Source: Paraglaciecola mesophila KMM 241 (GTDB lineage: Bacteria; Pseudomonadota; Gammaproteobacteria; Enterobacterales; Alteromonadaceae). From it: DNA of 64,000 nucleotides. The notes beneath the pieces were generated by a model. It saw nothing but the letters and a program-made list of their open reading frames with translations, did not search any database and was not told the origin of the DNA. The DNA is taken from positions 62,001 to 126,000 of the forward strand of contig NZ_BAEP01000032.1 of NCBI RefSeq assembly GCF_000315015.1. The letters run 5' to 3'. This document shows positions 37,844 to 47,183 of the stretch, piece after piece. Positions within the stretch are counted from its first letter, which is position 1, and each line of letters begins with the position of its first letter. The position numbers were made by a program, and so were the translations under genes.

Positions 37844-39100
37844 ATGTTATCACGTGACATGAATATTGCCGATTTTGATCCTGAGTTGAGTCAAGCTATC
37901 GCGCAAGAAACCCAGCGCCAAGAAGATCACATTGAACTGATCGCCTCTGAAAACTACTGTAGCCCGCGCGTACTTGAAGCCCAAGGCTCGCAACTGACTA
38001 ACAAATACGCTGAAGGTTATCCGCACAAGCGTTACTACGGCGGTTGTGAATACGTTGATATTGCAGAAGATTTAGCCATTGAGCGTGCTAACCAATTATT
38101 CGGCTCTGACTACGCGAACGTGCAGCCTCACTCTGGCTCACAAGCTAACTCAGCAGTATTTATGGCGTTACTTGATGCTGGCGATACCGTACTAGGTATG
38201 AGCTTGGCACACGGCGGTCACTTAACCCACGGCGCACATGTTAGCTTCTCGGGCAAGACGTATAATGCAGTACAGTACGGTATCGATGAGCAAACTGGCA
38301 AAATCGATTACGACGCGGTAGAAGCGCTCGCGGTTGAGCATAAACCTAAAATGATCATCGGTGGTTTCTCAGCGTACTCAGGCATTGTTGATTGGCAGCG
38401 ATTCCGCGAAATCGCGGACAAAGTAGGTGCTTACTTATTAGTGGATATGGCTCACGTTGCTGGTTTAGTGGCAGCTGGTTTGTATCCTAACCCATTACCT
38501 CATGCGCACGTTGTGACCACCACTACGCATAAAACCTTAGCTGGCCCACGTGGCGGCTTGATTTTATCAGCCTGTGGCGATGAAACCATTTACAAAAAAC
38601 TAAACAGCTCAGTATTCCCTGGTAACCAAGGTGGCCCTTTATGTCATGTGATTGCAGCGAAAGCCGTTGCGTTTAAAGAAGCATTACAGCCAGATTTTAA
38701 AGAATACCAACAGCAAGTATTGCTTAACGCCAAAGCAATGGTCAGCGTGATGCTAGAGCGCGGCTACGACATCGTATCTGGCGGCACCGACAATCACCTG
38801 TTCTTGCTTGATTTGATCAGCAAAGACATCACAGGTAAAGATGCTGACGCAGCCCTGGGTCGCGCGAACATCACAGTGAACAAAAATTCGGTACCAAACG
38901 ACCCACGCTCACCGTTTGTGACCAGTGGTTTACGTATCGGCTCACCCGCTATTACTCGCCGTGGCTTTAAAGAAGAACAAGCGAAGCAAGTGGCTACATG
39001 GATTTGCGACGTTATCGACAACATCGAAGACGAAGCGGTTATCGAGCGCGTAAAAGGCGAAGTATTAACCCTTTGCGGCAAGTTCCCGGTATACGCTTAG
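37844..39100 (+). CDS. glyA: Serine hydroxymethyltransferase
   Basis: A 418-residue PLP enzyme converting serine and tetrahydrofolate to glycine and methylene-tetrahydrofolate, the main source of one-carbon units. Seen: [20 protein letters not shown], the YYGGCEYVD motif, and the PLP lysine K230 in [14 protein letters not shown]. The N-terminus [15 protein letters not shown] aligns with E. coli GlyA, fixing ATG 37844; GAGGAG just upstream is a good ribosome-binding site. A rho-independent terminator follows. SerB elsewhere in the window supplies its substrate, but the two are not linked. Confidence 0.98.
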   Translation: MLSRDMNIADFDPELSQAIAQETQRQEDHIELIASENYCSPRVLEAQGSQLTNKYAEGYPHKRYYGGCEYVDIAEDLAIERANQLFGSDYANVQPHSGSQANSAVFMALLDAGDTVLGMSLAHGGHLTHGAHVSFSGKTYNAVQYGIDEQTGKIDYDAVEALAVEHKPKMIIGGFSAYSGIVDWQRFREIADKVGAYLLVDMAHVAGLVAAGLYPNPLPHAHVVTTTTHKTLAGPRGGLILSACGDETIYKKLNSSVFPGNQGGPLCHVIAAKAVAFKEALQPDFKEYQQQVLLNAKAMVSVMLERGYDIVSGGTDNHLFLLDLISKDITGKDADAALGRANITVNKNSVPNDPRSPFVTSGLRIGSPAITRRGFKEEQAKQVATWICDVIDNIEDEAVIERVKGEVLTLCGKFPVYA

Positions 39101-39175
39101 GTTTTAGTTCGTTCGCTAGTTAGTTAATAAACATCACCTAGTGTAGAGCGGCAAAACGAGTGCACTAAATAGAAA

Positions 39176-39206
39176 TCCGTTGAGGTTAGCCTCGACGGAT
39201 TTTTTT
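39176..39206 (+). terminator. Rho-independent terminator of glyA
   Basis: TCCGTTGAGG (39176-39185), loop TTAG, CCTCGACGGA (39190-39199) pair over 10 bp with one G-T wobble, followed by seven T residues. Confidence 0.9.
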
Positions 39207-39334
39207 ATGGCCTGATATTTGCTGAAATCATCAATATTAAGCTTTGAGGCACTGTTTTTTGACGCTTCAATTATGGGTTAACGTTGCGCTGTAGCGATAG
39301 GTAGCAACGCACTGAATAACGCGGGGCGAATGTT

Positions 39335-39919
39335 TTGAAGATTTTTTTTAGTCTATTAGTGCTATTTCTTACAGGCTGTGCACATTTACCTTCGTGGCAA
39401 GAAGATGCCGAAGAAGGGCAGGTTGTGGCCGAAGAGCCGCTGTTGCTGCACACCGAACAAATAGCCAATAAATTGTTTGCCAGCTTAGCGCCCATAGAAT
39501 ACGGCAATTTAGCGGTCGTGAGTTTTACCGAATTAGAGAGTTTAGCGTTATCAAAAGCCAACCATTCCTTAAATATGTTGGGTTTGCAGCTTCAAGAGAG
39601 CATGTTGTCGGTATCGACTCAGCGCGGTTTCAATGTGGTTGAGATTCGGGCCGCGAATCAAGTGCAATTATTCAAAGACCACGAACGCCTTTTAAGTCGT
39701 GACAGTGGCGATATCAGCAAAGATATAGATGTGCGCTACATGGTTGTGGGCACGCTACTTCAAGGTAATCAAATGACCACAGTTAATGCCAGATTATTAG
39801 ACTTACGAGAAGGAACGGTTATCGCTGCGGTATCAGATAATGTTCCTAACAGTGTGATTGGCCTAAACGCTAATCAAATCCAAATGAAACACAACAAGCT
39901 GTATCGCTCGTCATTATAA
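39335..39919 (+). CDS. FlgO-domain lipoprotein (first of three)
   Basis: A 194-residue outer-membrane-type lipoprotein: signal peptide with lipobox FLTGC (Cys at 15), then a FlgO-like domain with IANKLFASLAPIEYGNLAVV at about 47-66, a central amphipathic helix, and YMVVGTLLQGNQMTTVNARL near 143. FlgO proteins were defined in Vibrio as flagellar outer-membrane lipoproteins, and the fold resembles CsgG/LpoB-type domains. No flagellar genes are nearby; instead two further FlgO genes follow. Start is TTG 39335, since no in-frame ATG precedes the signal peptide. Function inferred only as envelope-associated. Confidence 0.78.
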   Translation: MKIFFSLLVLFLTGCAHLPSWQEDAEEGQVVAEEPLLLHTEQIANKLFASLAPIEYGNLAVVSFTELESLALSKANHSLNMLGLQLQESMLSVSTQRGFNVVEIRAANQVQLFKDHERLLSRDSGDISKDIDVRYMVVGTLLQGNQMTTVNARLLDLREGTVIAAVSDNVPNSVIGLNANQIQMKHNKLYRSSL

Positions 39920-39932
39920 AAGTGAGTTAATT

Positions 39933-40601
39933 ATGAAATTTATCAAACTAGCCGCCATACCACTCATGTGCTTCTTAAGTACGTCATGCTCAAGTTGGTT
40001 TTCGAGCGACGAGCAAGTACAAGAAATGCAAGCAACCAACTCAAGCGAACAAGCGATAGGATCAGTCAGTCGCTTCAATAATCAGCGCATGTCAGATATT
40101 TATAAACGCGTTGAAGTAGGTGACGTAAACCATTATGTGCAAGGCATTATGCAAGACTTGATTGCCAATATGGATAATCCAGGAAGCAGTATGGATATTG
40201 GTGTGACGAGCTTTGTATATCTTGACGGCAGCTTTGATGAAACTGACCTCTTGGGAAATCAATTATCAGAAAGCTTTATGCATGAGCTACATCAATTTGG
40301 GTTAAACGTATTGGACTTCAAAAGCTCTGACTATATCCGCGTGACCCCCACTGGCGATTTTAACTTTAGCCGAGATTATGAAGAACTAAACCCAGACATG
40401 CCTGTGCAATACGTAATGGGTGGCACCATGGTAAAGCATCAAGATGGCGTAATTGTTAACGCTAGAATGGTATCAATTAATACTAAAAAGGTGTTGTCTA
40501 GCGCGCAAGGGTTTATCCCTGCCAGTGTGGTTAACGCGTTACACCGAAGTCAGGGTAATCCCGGCATTAGCCTTAAATTCAAGCAAAGTGAAAAAAGCTA
40601 A
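39933..40601 (+). CDS. FlgO-domain lipoprotein (second of three)
   Basis: A 222-residue lipoprotein: lipobox FLSTSC (Cys at 19), a Ser/Gln-rich linker, then the FlgO-like domain from about 68 (YVQGIMQDLIANM, DIGVTSFVYLDGSF, LLGNQLSESFMHELHQFGLN) through YVMGGTMVKHQDGVIVNARM. It begins 13 nt after the previous gene, so co-translation is likely. It is clearly a paralogue of its two neighbours, most similar to the third in the LGNQ-helix and GFIPASVV/TFVPRGLL tail. Confidence 0.82.
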   Translation: MKFIKLAAIPLMCFLSTSCSSWFSSDEQVQEMQATNSSEQAIGSVSRFNNQRMSDIYKRVEVGDVNHYVQGIMQDLIANMDNPGSSMDIGVTSFVYLDGSFDETDLLGNQLSESFMHELHQFGLNVLDFKSSDYIRVTPTGDFNFSRDYEELNPDMPVQYVMGGTMVKHQDGVIVNARMVSINTKKVLSSAQGFIPASVVNALHRSQGNPGISLKFKQSEKS

Positions 40602-40649
40602 GAATATTCTGAGTGCTTAAAGCTAATCGTTAAAATTCTGAGGTGTATT

Positions 40650-41741
40650 GTGAGTAAATTTATTATGGATAACGCGAAAACGATTAGCGTGCTGTCAAGA
40701 GCCGGCTGCGCTGGGTTAATGTTAATATCGCTTTGTGGTTGTTCTATGTTTCAAGGCGAAGATGACATCGTAGTTGATAAAAGCGACCCGCAATACCTTG
40801 AATTAAAAGTCATGTTGGAACAACAAAAAATCGAATGGGAAGCCCAGAAACCCGCGTTAGAGCGACTGGTGAAAAACGAAGAAGATCTTGCTTTTCTAAT
40901 TGATGCCTTGAGTAAGATGTCGATCATCGGTAGTTCGCCTTCTCTTGAGCAATATATGCTTGGCCAACCACAATATATCCAAGACAAGGCTAATGGTACG
41001 AAAAGTAACGGTATTTCAGTTGGGGGCTCTCAAACTATCAATTCAGGCGACACCAATACCTCAATTAATGTTAGCAACGTTAATAGCGGTAATATTTCTA
41101 ATGCAAATCCCCTTATGCAACTGGTGGATTCCCCAGAAGAGTTGACACAGTTGATGACCGACCTGCAGAAACTAGCGCGCACTCAGCGATATAAAGCACT
41201 CAATAAGCAAAATTCGTCTAATAGCTCTCAAGCTACCTCAAACGATGAACTAAAACCGGGTAAGTCGATCGGGCGTAACGGCACAACCTATGGTGGCATT
41301 TTTGCTAACAGCAAAGTCCAGCTAGGTGACTACGCTCAGCAATTGGCAGGTAAGCTGGCTAAATTTTCAGCTCTTGAAGGCTCAACTGTTGGCGTCGCAA
41401 GCTTTGTGGACTTTGATGAAACATTAAGAAATTCCAGTAGCTTAGGTAATCAATTTGCAGAAGCTTTAGCCACAGAACTGCCTAGTTACGGCGTTAAAGT
41501 GGTGGATTTCAAGCTGACTAAAAATATTGATGTGTCCGCCATGGGCGATTTAGCGCTATCACGCGATGGTGCAATACTAAATGGCCAAACTGATATGAAC
41601 TATGTGCTCACGGGCACGATGATTGCCATGCCTCGTGGTGTGAAAATTAACAGCCGTGTGGTATCTGTTTATGATAACAGTGTTATCGCTGCGGCTAGTA
41701 CTTTTGTTCCTAGAGGACTTTTAGCGCAAATGAAGCCTTAG
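40650..41741 (+). CDS. FlgO-domain lipoprotein with helical N-terminal segment (third of three)
   Basis: A 363-residue lipoprotein, much longer than its paralogues. Lipobox SLCGC (Cys at 31); helical segment 45-91 including KPALERLVKNEEDLAFLIDA; Asn/Ser/Gly-rich linker about 114-155; FlgO domain from about 230 (YAQQLAGKLAKFSALE, TVGVASFVDFDE, LGNQFAEALATELPSYGVKV) to the C-terminus. The helical segment is homologous to that of the SPOR lipoprotein at 47184-47936, linking this gene to the chaperone-usher locus downstream. The start is GTG 40650 after GAGGTGTATT. A 211-bp AT-rich gap follows. Confidence 0.82.
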   Translation: MSKFIMDNAKTISVLSRAGCAGLMLISLCGCSMFQGEDDIVVDKSDPQYLELKVMLEQQKIEWEAQKPALERLVKNEEDLAFLIDALSKMSIIGSSPSLEQYMLGQPQYIQDKANGTKSNGISVGGSQTINSGDTNTSINVSNVNSGNISNANPLMQLVDSPEELTQLMTDLQKLARTQRYKALNKQNSSNSSQATSNDELKPGKSIGRNGTTYGGIFANSKVQLGDYAQQLAGKLAKFSALEGSTVGVASFVDFDETLRNSSSLGNQFAEALATELPSYGVKVVDFKLTKNIDVSAMGDLALSRDGAILNGQTDMNYVLTGTMIAMPRGVKINSRVVSVYDNSVIAAASTFVPRGLLAQMKP

Positions 41742-41952
41742 GTGTTTAAAAAATATACACAATGCACTAATTGTATAATTTTTAAGCAATAAATTCTTTG
41801 GGTTTACAAATTAATTTATGATTTTTAGACGAAAGTTGAATTATTTGCTTAATAAAATGCTAATCCCACCGATAAATGAGTTAGCCCTTAGTAAACAAGC
41901 GTGTTTATTTTGGCGCTACTACTTTACGTTTATTCAAAGATAGGGAACCACG

Positions 41953-42564
41953 ATGACAAAAATGAACAAAATAGCTGCCGGATTAGCAGCATCGCTTTTA
42001 TTGGTAAGTGCAGCTCAAGCTCAAGAAACAGTTACGACAACAGCGTCTGGTACGGTGCAAAATTCATTTACATTGACTAATGATGCAGATTTGGATTTTG
42101 GTACATTTCGAGCTCAGAATGATAACGCAGCATCAAGTCCCGTAACTGCTACGTTACGACGCCCGGCGGATCCATCAGAAAGCTCAGTAGCGACCAATGG
42201 CACTGCTAATGCTGCGGTATTGCAGTCGCTGGTAGAAGGAGCGCCAGCAGAGTACACAGTATCGGGAGTTGCTGGTTTCTCAACCTTGACCGTAACTGTT
42301 CCAGCGGATGGAGCGGTGACTCTAGCTGCAGCAGGAAGTCCTACAGGCGTTGCTACTTTTGTGTTGAACGGTTTTGAAGCGTATAAAACGTCAGGTACAC
42401 CTGGTGATATCACTCTGACCAGTAACAGCGGTACGTTTCAAGTGGATGCAACAGGGGATGCCACATTTACTCTAGGTGCTACTTTGACGACAGTACCTAG
42501 CACGACTGACACCTATACTGATTTAGCATATTCAGGTGATTACGATATTACTGTTCAATATTAA
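41953..42564 (+). CDS. DUF4402 protein, probable major fibre subunit
   Basis: A 203-residue exported protein: signal peptide about 1-23 (ending AAQAQ), then a Thr/Ala/Ser-rich all-beta domain of DUF4402 type, with ASGTVQNSFTLTNDADLDFG at the start and a C-terminal YSGDYDITVQY strand. Such domains occur in secreted fibre-like subunits. AGGGAACCACG precedes the ATG. It is the first gene after an AT-rich gap and is followed at once by a terminator-like hairpin, the layout expected for the most abundant subunit of a fibre locus. Low charge and few aromatics fit a polymerising surface protein. Confidence 0.75.
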   Translation: MTKMNKIAAGLAASLLLVSAAQAQETVTTTASGTVQNSFTLTNDADLDFGTFRAQNDNAASSPVTATLRRPADPSESSVATNGTANAAVLQSLVEGAPAEYTVSGVAGFSTLTVTVPADGAVTLAAAGSPTGVATFVLNGFEAYKTSGTPGDITLTSNSGTFQVDATGDATFTLGATLTTVPSTTDTYTDLAYSGDYDITVQY

Positions 42565-42577
42565 CTTAACTGGGTAT

Positions 42578-42612
42578 GTAGGTGTGTTAATTTCGCACAC
42601 CTACTATATTTT
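42578..42612 (+). terminator. Terminator-like hairpin after the first DUF4402 gene (attenuator)
   Basis: GTAGGTGTG (42578-42586) and CACACCTAC (42596-42604) form a perfect 9-bp stem with a 9-nt loop, followed by TATATTTTT. It sits 14 nt after the subunit stop and just before the next ATG (42616), so partial read-through could set a high subunit-to-downstream ratio. Confidence 0.7.
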
Positions 42613-42615
42613 TAA

Positions 42616-43077
42616 ATGAAATTTATCGTGCTTGTGTTCTTAATAGTTATTTATTTTTTAGGAGCTGCTAAGACTCATGCAGCGATGGAAGTTAACGTAC
42701 CGCTATCTTTTGGTACTTTTGCTATTCCGAACAACTCTTCGGTCAGTCAGTTAACTATCTCCACTAATTTCCGCTCGTACTCAACTAATCATATTCATGT
42801 AATTCAGCCAGGGCAACCAGGCGAGTACAAGTTAGTCGAGTTTCCGGTCTATACCCGCCTCTTTTTAAATGCCTCTTTACCACAACAATCGACGGTATTT
42901 GTTGGTGAAACGGAGCGATTTACTTTGACCAACATTGAGCTACCAGATTCAGTGATTACAGATTCAAATGGTGAAGCAGATCTCTTAGTTGGAGCCACAA
43001 TTGAATCATCAGGTAATGGAGGTCGATACCTAGACACGAAATACGATTTACCGCTGATTTTTACCATTAATTATTAA
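42616..43077 (+). CDS. DUF4402-like exported protein, probable minor fibre subunit
   Basis: A 153-residue protein with signal peptide about 1-22 (VFLIVIYFLGAAKTHAA) and a short all-beta domain: VNVPLSFGTFAIP at the N-terminus, then FPVYTRLFLNASLP, and a C-terminal strand LPLIFTINY. Its order of strands resembles the first subunit, so I place it in the same DUF4402-like group with lower certainty. It starts directly after the hairpin and ends 29 nt before the chaperone gene. A cap, initiator or minor pilin role is inferred from position. Confidence 0.65.
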   Translation: MKFIVLVFLIVIYFLGAAKTHAAMEVNVPLSFGTFAIPNNSSVSQLTISTNFRSYSTNHIHVIQPGQPGEYKLVEFPVYTRLFLNASLPQQSTVFVGETERFTLTNIELPDSVITDSNGEADLLVGATIESSGNGGRYLDTKYDLPLIFTINY

Positions 43078-43106
43078 TTTTTAGTACGAAGTGCATGAGG
43101 GAAAAC

Positions 43107-43955
43107 ATGATAAATTTACGTTCACTAATATTTGGGTTAATTCTTTGTATGCTGTTTATTTCTCATGTGAAGGCAGATTTATTGATTTCACCCACCAGAG
43201 TTGTGTTTGACGAGAGAGCTAGATCTAAACAGATAGTGTTGATCAACTCAGGGAGCAAAACTATGACCTATCGCCTGGGTTGGGATCAAAAAAAAGCCCT
43301 GACCTCAGGGGGATATGCAGATTTAACTGCTGAAGAATTGAGCCAGTTTCCAGTTGCTAGTGACATGCTTAGATTTAGCCCAAAACAAGTGAGCCTGAAA
43401 CCTGGCGAAAAACAAATTGTCAAAATTGCAGTGAGAAAACCAAAAGACTTAGAGAACGGTGAGTACCGCTCTCATTTGTTGTTTAAAGCCTTACCGAACC
43501 CGAAAAGGCAAGAAGGTACGCACAATGCAATGTCGCTATCATTGAATGTTCGTATGAGCTATTCAATGCCTGTTATGATTCGTGAAGGCAAAGAAACTAG
43601 CACCGTCGACATCTCTGAATACTCGTTTGATTACTCTCCTGAAAGCCATCGAGGAAAAGTTTCTGTCGTACTGAATAAGAGTGGTGAAAAATCAACCTTT
43701 GGCAATGTGCTTGCTTACTGGTCAAATAGTAATAACGGGCAGAAGTCTATGATTGCTCGGGTTAACTCCCATAGCATTTATGCTGAGACCCAGCGCTCTG
43801 AGGTGGATTTGGTGTGGCTCGATAATCCTTTTACGCTATCAGATGGCATCTTAACTGTGGTCTATGAAGGGGAGTCAGAATACCGCGGTCAGACTTTTAC
43901 TACGCAGCAGTTCAATGTATCCAAAGAGAACATCTCGACTTTTGCTTTAAATTAA
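43107..43955 (+). CDS. PapD-like periplasmic fimbrial chaperone
   Basis: A 282-residue protein with signal peptide about 1-24 (ending HVKA) and an immunoglobulin-like two-domain chaperone fold. The first domain has LLISPTRVVFDERARSKQIV, the KPGEKQIVKIAVRKP edge and GEYRSHLLFKAL; the second begins around YSMPVMIREG. Such chaperones complete subunit folds by donor-strand complementation and hand them to the usher. I chose ATG 43107, which follows GAGGGAAAAC; an ATG four codons earlier overlaps this ribosome-binding site. It is longer than classical PapD/FimC (about 220-240) owing to extra residues at the C-terminus. Confidence 0.82.
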   Translation: MINLRSLIFGLILCMLFISHVKADLLISPTRVVFDERARSKQIVLINSGSKTMTYRLGWDQKKALTSGGYADLTAEELSQFPVASDMLRFSPKQVSLKPGEKQIVKIAVRKPKDLENGEYRSHLLFKALPNPKRQEGTHNAMSLSLNVRMSYSMPVMIREGKETSTVDISEYSFDYSPESHRGKVSVVLNKSGEKSTFGNVLAYWSNSNNGQKSMIARVNSHSIYAETQRSEVDLVWLDNPFTLSDGILTVVYEGESEYRGQTFTTQQFNVSKENISTFALN

Positions 43956-44008
43956 TATTCTATCTTCCGCTTTAATTCCTACTTCTCCAATAGGTAAAAC
44001 GCTAACTA

Positions 44009-44038
44009 GCGCCAATTATTCGACGAATAACTTGGCGC
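44009..44038 (+). other. Strong imperfect hairpin between chaperone and usher genes
   Basis: GCGCCAATTATTCG (44009-44022) pairs with CGAATAACTTGGCGC (44024-44038) over 14 bp with one bulged base. It lies in the 125-bp gap before the usher-like gene and is followed by GTTGTTTGC rather than a clean T-run. It may limit usher expression or mark an RNA-processing site. Confidence 0.55.
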
Positions 44039-44080
44039 GTTGTTTGCTATCCATTTGCTGTCAATTAGAAATGGAACTTT

Positions 44081-47000
44081 ATGTCACGTATTTCCTCTGT
44101 CGTTAGCGTATTATTTATCTTCAGTGTAGTTACGCTATTGAGCCAAACAACCTCTGCAGCAAGTAAGGCTAACTTGTCTTCGGCTTTGTCAAATAAAAAG
44201 CTAATTGCTTTGCTCAAAGACGTAAACCAAAAATACCAGCAGCCAATCAGACCAAATGCACTGGATACAGTGGATAAAAGCGCTGTGTCGTCACGCTTTG
44301 ATCCAGGTGAAGAGCTATTTCTATCGCTGAACATAGGTAAGCTTTACTTGGCTGATGTGTACGCGATTAAAAGCGCCAAGCAAGCACATATTAGCCTGAT
44401 AACTTTGTTCGAAACACTTGATTTTCCTATTCAGTTTGTCGAGCCCGTAAACAGCATGAATAAAACGGGCGGGGCGTCAGGTTGGTTTATCCGCGAAGAC
44501 AACACCTTTGATTTACAACTACCTACAGCTCAAGGCAAACCTATTTTAGTCGTGGTGAACGGGCAAGAATATGAGCTTAGTAGCCAAGATTATACCCTAA
44601 CCGATGATGGTGATATCTACGTTGAAGCAGCTGCAATAAGCAAGTGGATGGATTTAGATTTTGAGTTCGATTTTGCCAACCTAGAATTATTCACTGATTC
44701 AGATATCCCGCTACCCATTGAACAGCGTCTAGCGCGCCAGAGCCGCCGCGCAAATCAAAGCTCAGGTCGAGGTGAGGCGGTTTTGCCTATGCTGCAGTCG
44801 AATTACCAAGCGATAACCGCTCCGTTAGTTGATGTGCAACTTGCTACTACGATTGACCCTGATCGAGACAGCGCGCGCTACTCTGTTCTAGGTAGTCATG
44901 ATTTTGCATACTTAAACAGTCAATTTTTTGTCGCGGGCAACGATAGTGACGAACTCAGCGATGTACGCTTAACATTGTCAAAGGAGTCTTTGAATGGGGA
45001 CTTGCTCGGTCCGCTGAATGCCACCCAAGTGCAATTCGGTGATATCACTCCTGTCAATGTGGGCATTGGTAATACCGCCTCACAAAGCCGAGGCTTCAGA
45101 GTCACCAATAGTAAGCTTGCGCAAATTAATGATAATAAAACGATTAATCTTACCGGTGACATTCAGTTGGGCTGGGATATAGAGCTTTATCGAAATGGAA
45201 TATTGATCGACCAGCAAATGAGCTTGCAAAGCGGCCGCTATGAGTTTAATGATGTAGATTTATTGTTCGGCGATAACCAATTTGAGCTTATAATGTATGG
45301 GCCTCAAGGCCAAATTGAAAGTCAGACTGAGCAATACTTTATTACCACCAACTCGGTAGAGCAGGGGGAAGGGCAATACCGCTTTTCCGTTGCTGATGTG
45401 GGGGAGTCACTGTTTGGAATTTCTACTGTTAGCACGGCGCTAGATCCAGGAGTGTTATTGTCTGGTGTATATAACAGAGGTATTACCGATTGGTTCTCAT
45501 TGAGTGCGGGAGTATCTTCGTTGCTGGCGGATGCAGGGGAAGATCAGCAGTATTTTTCTTTAGGCTCAAACTTAGCGCTGTTCGATCGGGTGTTACTCGA
45601 TGGCATAATACAAATTAATCAAGATCAACAGACCCGAGCTGAATTTGGTGCTCGAACTCGCATCGGTGATACTGCGTTAAGCGCTGATTATTACATGGAC
45701 GAACGCAGCGTGTTATTCACGGACGAGCAGCTAAACGATGAGCAGACCAACTTAGATGATACTCAGTTATATCAGCAATTCGCTTTAAATATGTCAGGTG
45801 AGTTGTACAAAGCGAATAGCTTCGGGGTGAACTACCAAAACGAGTGGCGTCATACCATGCTCGAAGACGGTTTACGCAGTGATTTATTGTCAAACCAGCT
45901 ATCGATCAACAGTCGCTTACTTTACGTGTCCCATGAATTGAATTGGCTCAAAACTGACGATGAATTTTCTGAAGAACAATTTAGCGGTACTCTTCGTTTA
46001 CAAAAGAGTTTTGGGCGTGTTTTCACGCGCTTAAATGCAATCTATTCAATTAAACCTGAATCACAATTAGAGCAAGTCAGTACCGAGCTATATATGCCAT
46101 TGACGACTGAGCTGCAAAGCCAACTTGAATTAATCTACTATCCACAGATTGATGATTATCGAGCGACACTGGGCTTAAATTGGCAGCATGACTTATTTTA
46201 TTTCACCGCTGACACCGAATACGATAAAGACGGTGATTGGTCAATTGGCTTAAACATGCGCTTTAGTTTCGGTTACGACCCCCTTGGCGAACAATTCTTT
46301 ATGAATCGCCGTTCAATGGCCAGTAGTGGCGCTATGGCAGTGAGGGTGTTTGAGGATTTGAACTTAAATGGCCAGTTTGATAGCGATGAGCCGTTAATCG
46401 AAAATGCAAAAATAAAGGCGCTGCAAAATTATCGTCATGGCACCACTGATAAAACAGGTGTGGCCATGCTGAGCAGTATGACCAATAACGTGCGAACAGA
46501 CATTGTGCTGGATAGGCGCAGTCTCGAAGACCCTTTTTTGATCAATGCAATTCCAGGTGTATCTGTTACGCCCAGAGCTGGCCATTTGGATGTGCTGGAC
46601 TTCCCTGTGGTGCAATCTGGTGAGCTAGAAGGAGTTGTTTATGTTAGCAATGCTAGCGGCGATGAGGAAGTGGCTACTTATGCGCCAATCCGTTTGTACG
46701 ATAGTAAAGGCAACGAAGTAAACAGCACTGTGACTGAGTTTGACGGCTACTACTTATTTACCGATTTGCTGCCAGATGATTATCAAATGCGCATTGATGC
46801 AAGTTACCTAGAAAAGAAAAACTTGCGCGGCGGTAAGGTGATTGAAGTTAGCCTAGCCAGTGCTGGTGAAATAGTAAACGGTGCTGATTTCACTTTGCAA
46901 GAGCGAGAAGCCGCTGAAGGATATGTAGTTTCAATTGGTGAATTCAATTCACTTAGAATGCTAAAGGCATTTTGGCAGATTTTGATTAAGAAAGGTGTAT

Positions 47001-47164
47001 ACGTCGTTGATCCTAAGCCTTTTTATTACAAAGCGGATGGTGACAAGAAATATACCTTGAACGTGGCGTTTTACCCTAAACAAACATACGCAAATGCAGT
47101 TTGCGCACGTTTTGCAGCGAAAAACATTTCGTGCAATGTGGCTCCCTTTACCTTTGATATTTAA
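44081..47164 (+). CDS. Usher-like outer-membrane protein with C-terminal SPOR-like domain
   Basis: A 1027-residue exported protein. Signal peptide about 1-26; periplasmic N-terminal region to about 230 ending in PLPIEQRLARQSRR; a long barrel-like region of alternating strands about 250-740 with the usher-type ELYRNGILIDQQ and RYEFNDVDLLFGDN; then beta-sandwich modules (VFEDLNLNGQFDSDEPLIEN; FDGYYLFTDLLPDDYQM, carboxypeptidase-regulatory-like) about 750-940. The last 80 residues (GYVVSIGEFNSLRML ... AVCARFAAKNISCNV) look like a SPOR domain, which in other proteins binds denuded septal peptidoglycan. Classical ushers lack this. It should translocate the DUF4402 subunits delivered by the adjacent chaperone. 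Confidence 0.75.
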   Translation: MSRISSVVSVLFIFSVVTLLSQTTSAASKANLSSALSNKKLIALLKDVNQKYQQPIRPNALDTVDKSAVSSRFDPGEELFLSLNIGKLYLADVYAIKSAKQAHISLITLFETLDFPIQFVEPVNSMNKTGGASGWFIREDNTFDLQLPTAQGKPILVVVNGQEYELSSQDYTLTDDGDIYVEAAAISKWMDLDFEFDFANLELFTDSDIPLPIEQRLARQSRRANQSSGRGEAVLPMLQSNYQAITAPLVDVQLATTIDPDRDSARYSVLGSHDFAYLNSQFFVAGNDSDELSDVRLTLSKESLNGDLLGPLNATQVQFGDITPVNVGIGNTASQSRGFRVTNSKLAQINDNKTINLTGDIQLGWDIELYRNGILIDQQMSLQSGRYEFNDVDLLFGDNQFELIMYGPQGQIESQTEQYFITTNSVEQGEGQYRFSVADVGESLFGISTVSTALDPGVLLSGVYNRGITDWFSLSAGVSSLLADAGEDQQYFSLGSNLALFDRVLLDGIIQINQDQQTRAEFGARTRIGDTALSADYYMDERSVLFTDEQLNDEQTNLDDTQLYQQFALNMSGELYKANSFGVNYQNEWRHTMLEDGLRSDLLSNQLSINSRLLYVSHELNWLKTDDEFSEEQFSGTLRLQKSFGRVFTRLNAIYSIKPESQLEQVSTELYMPLTTELQSQLELIYYPQIDDYRATLGLNWQHDLFYFTADTEYDKDGDWSIGLNMRFSFGYDPLGEQFFMNRRSMASSGAMAVRVFEDLNLNGQFDSDEPLIENAKIKALQNYRHGTTDKTGVAMLSSMTNNVRTDIVLDRRSLEDPFLINAIPGVSVTPRAGHLDVLDFPVVQSGELEGVVYVSNASGDEEVATYAPIRLYDSKGNEVNSTVTEFDGYYLFTDLLPDDYQMRIDASYLEKKNLRGGKVIEVSLASAGEIVNGADFTLQEREAAEGYVVSIGEFNSLRMLKAFWQILIKKGVYVVDPKPFYYKADGDKKYTLNVAFYPKQTYANAVCARFAAKNISCNVAPFTFDI

Positions 47165-47183
47165 GTTAGTCGAGATATAGACA

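Noticed and set aside
41818-41943. 41-codon frame upstream of the first DUF4402 gene
   Set aside because: No ribosome-binding site, and it lies in an AT-rich promoter-like region.
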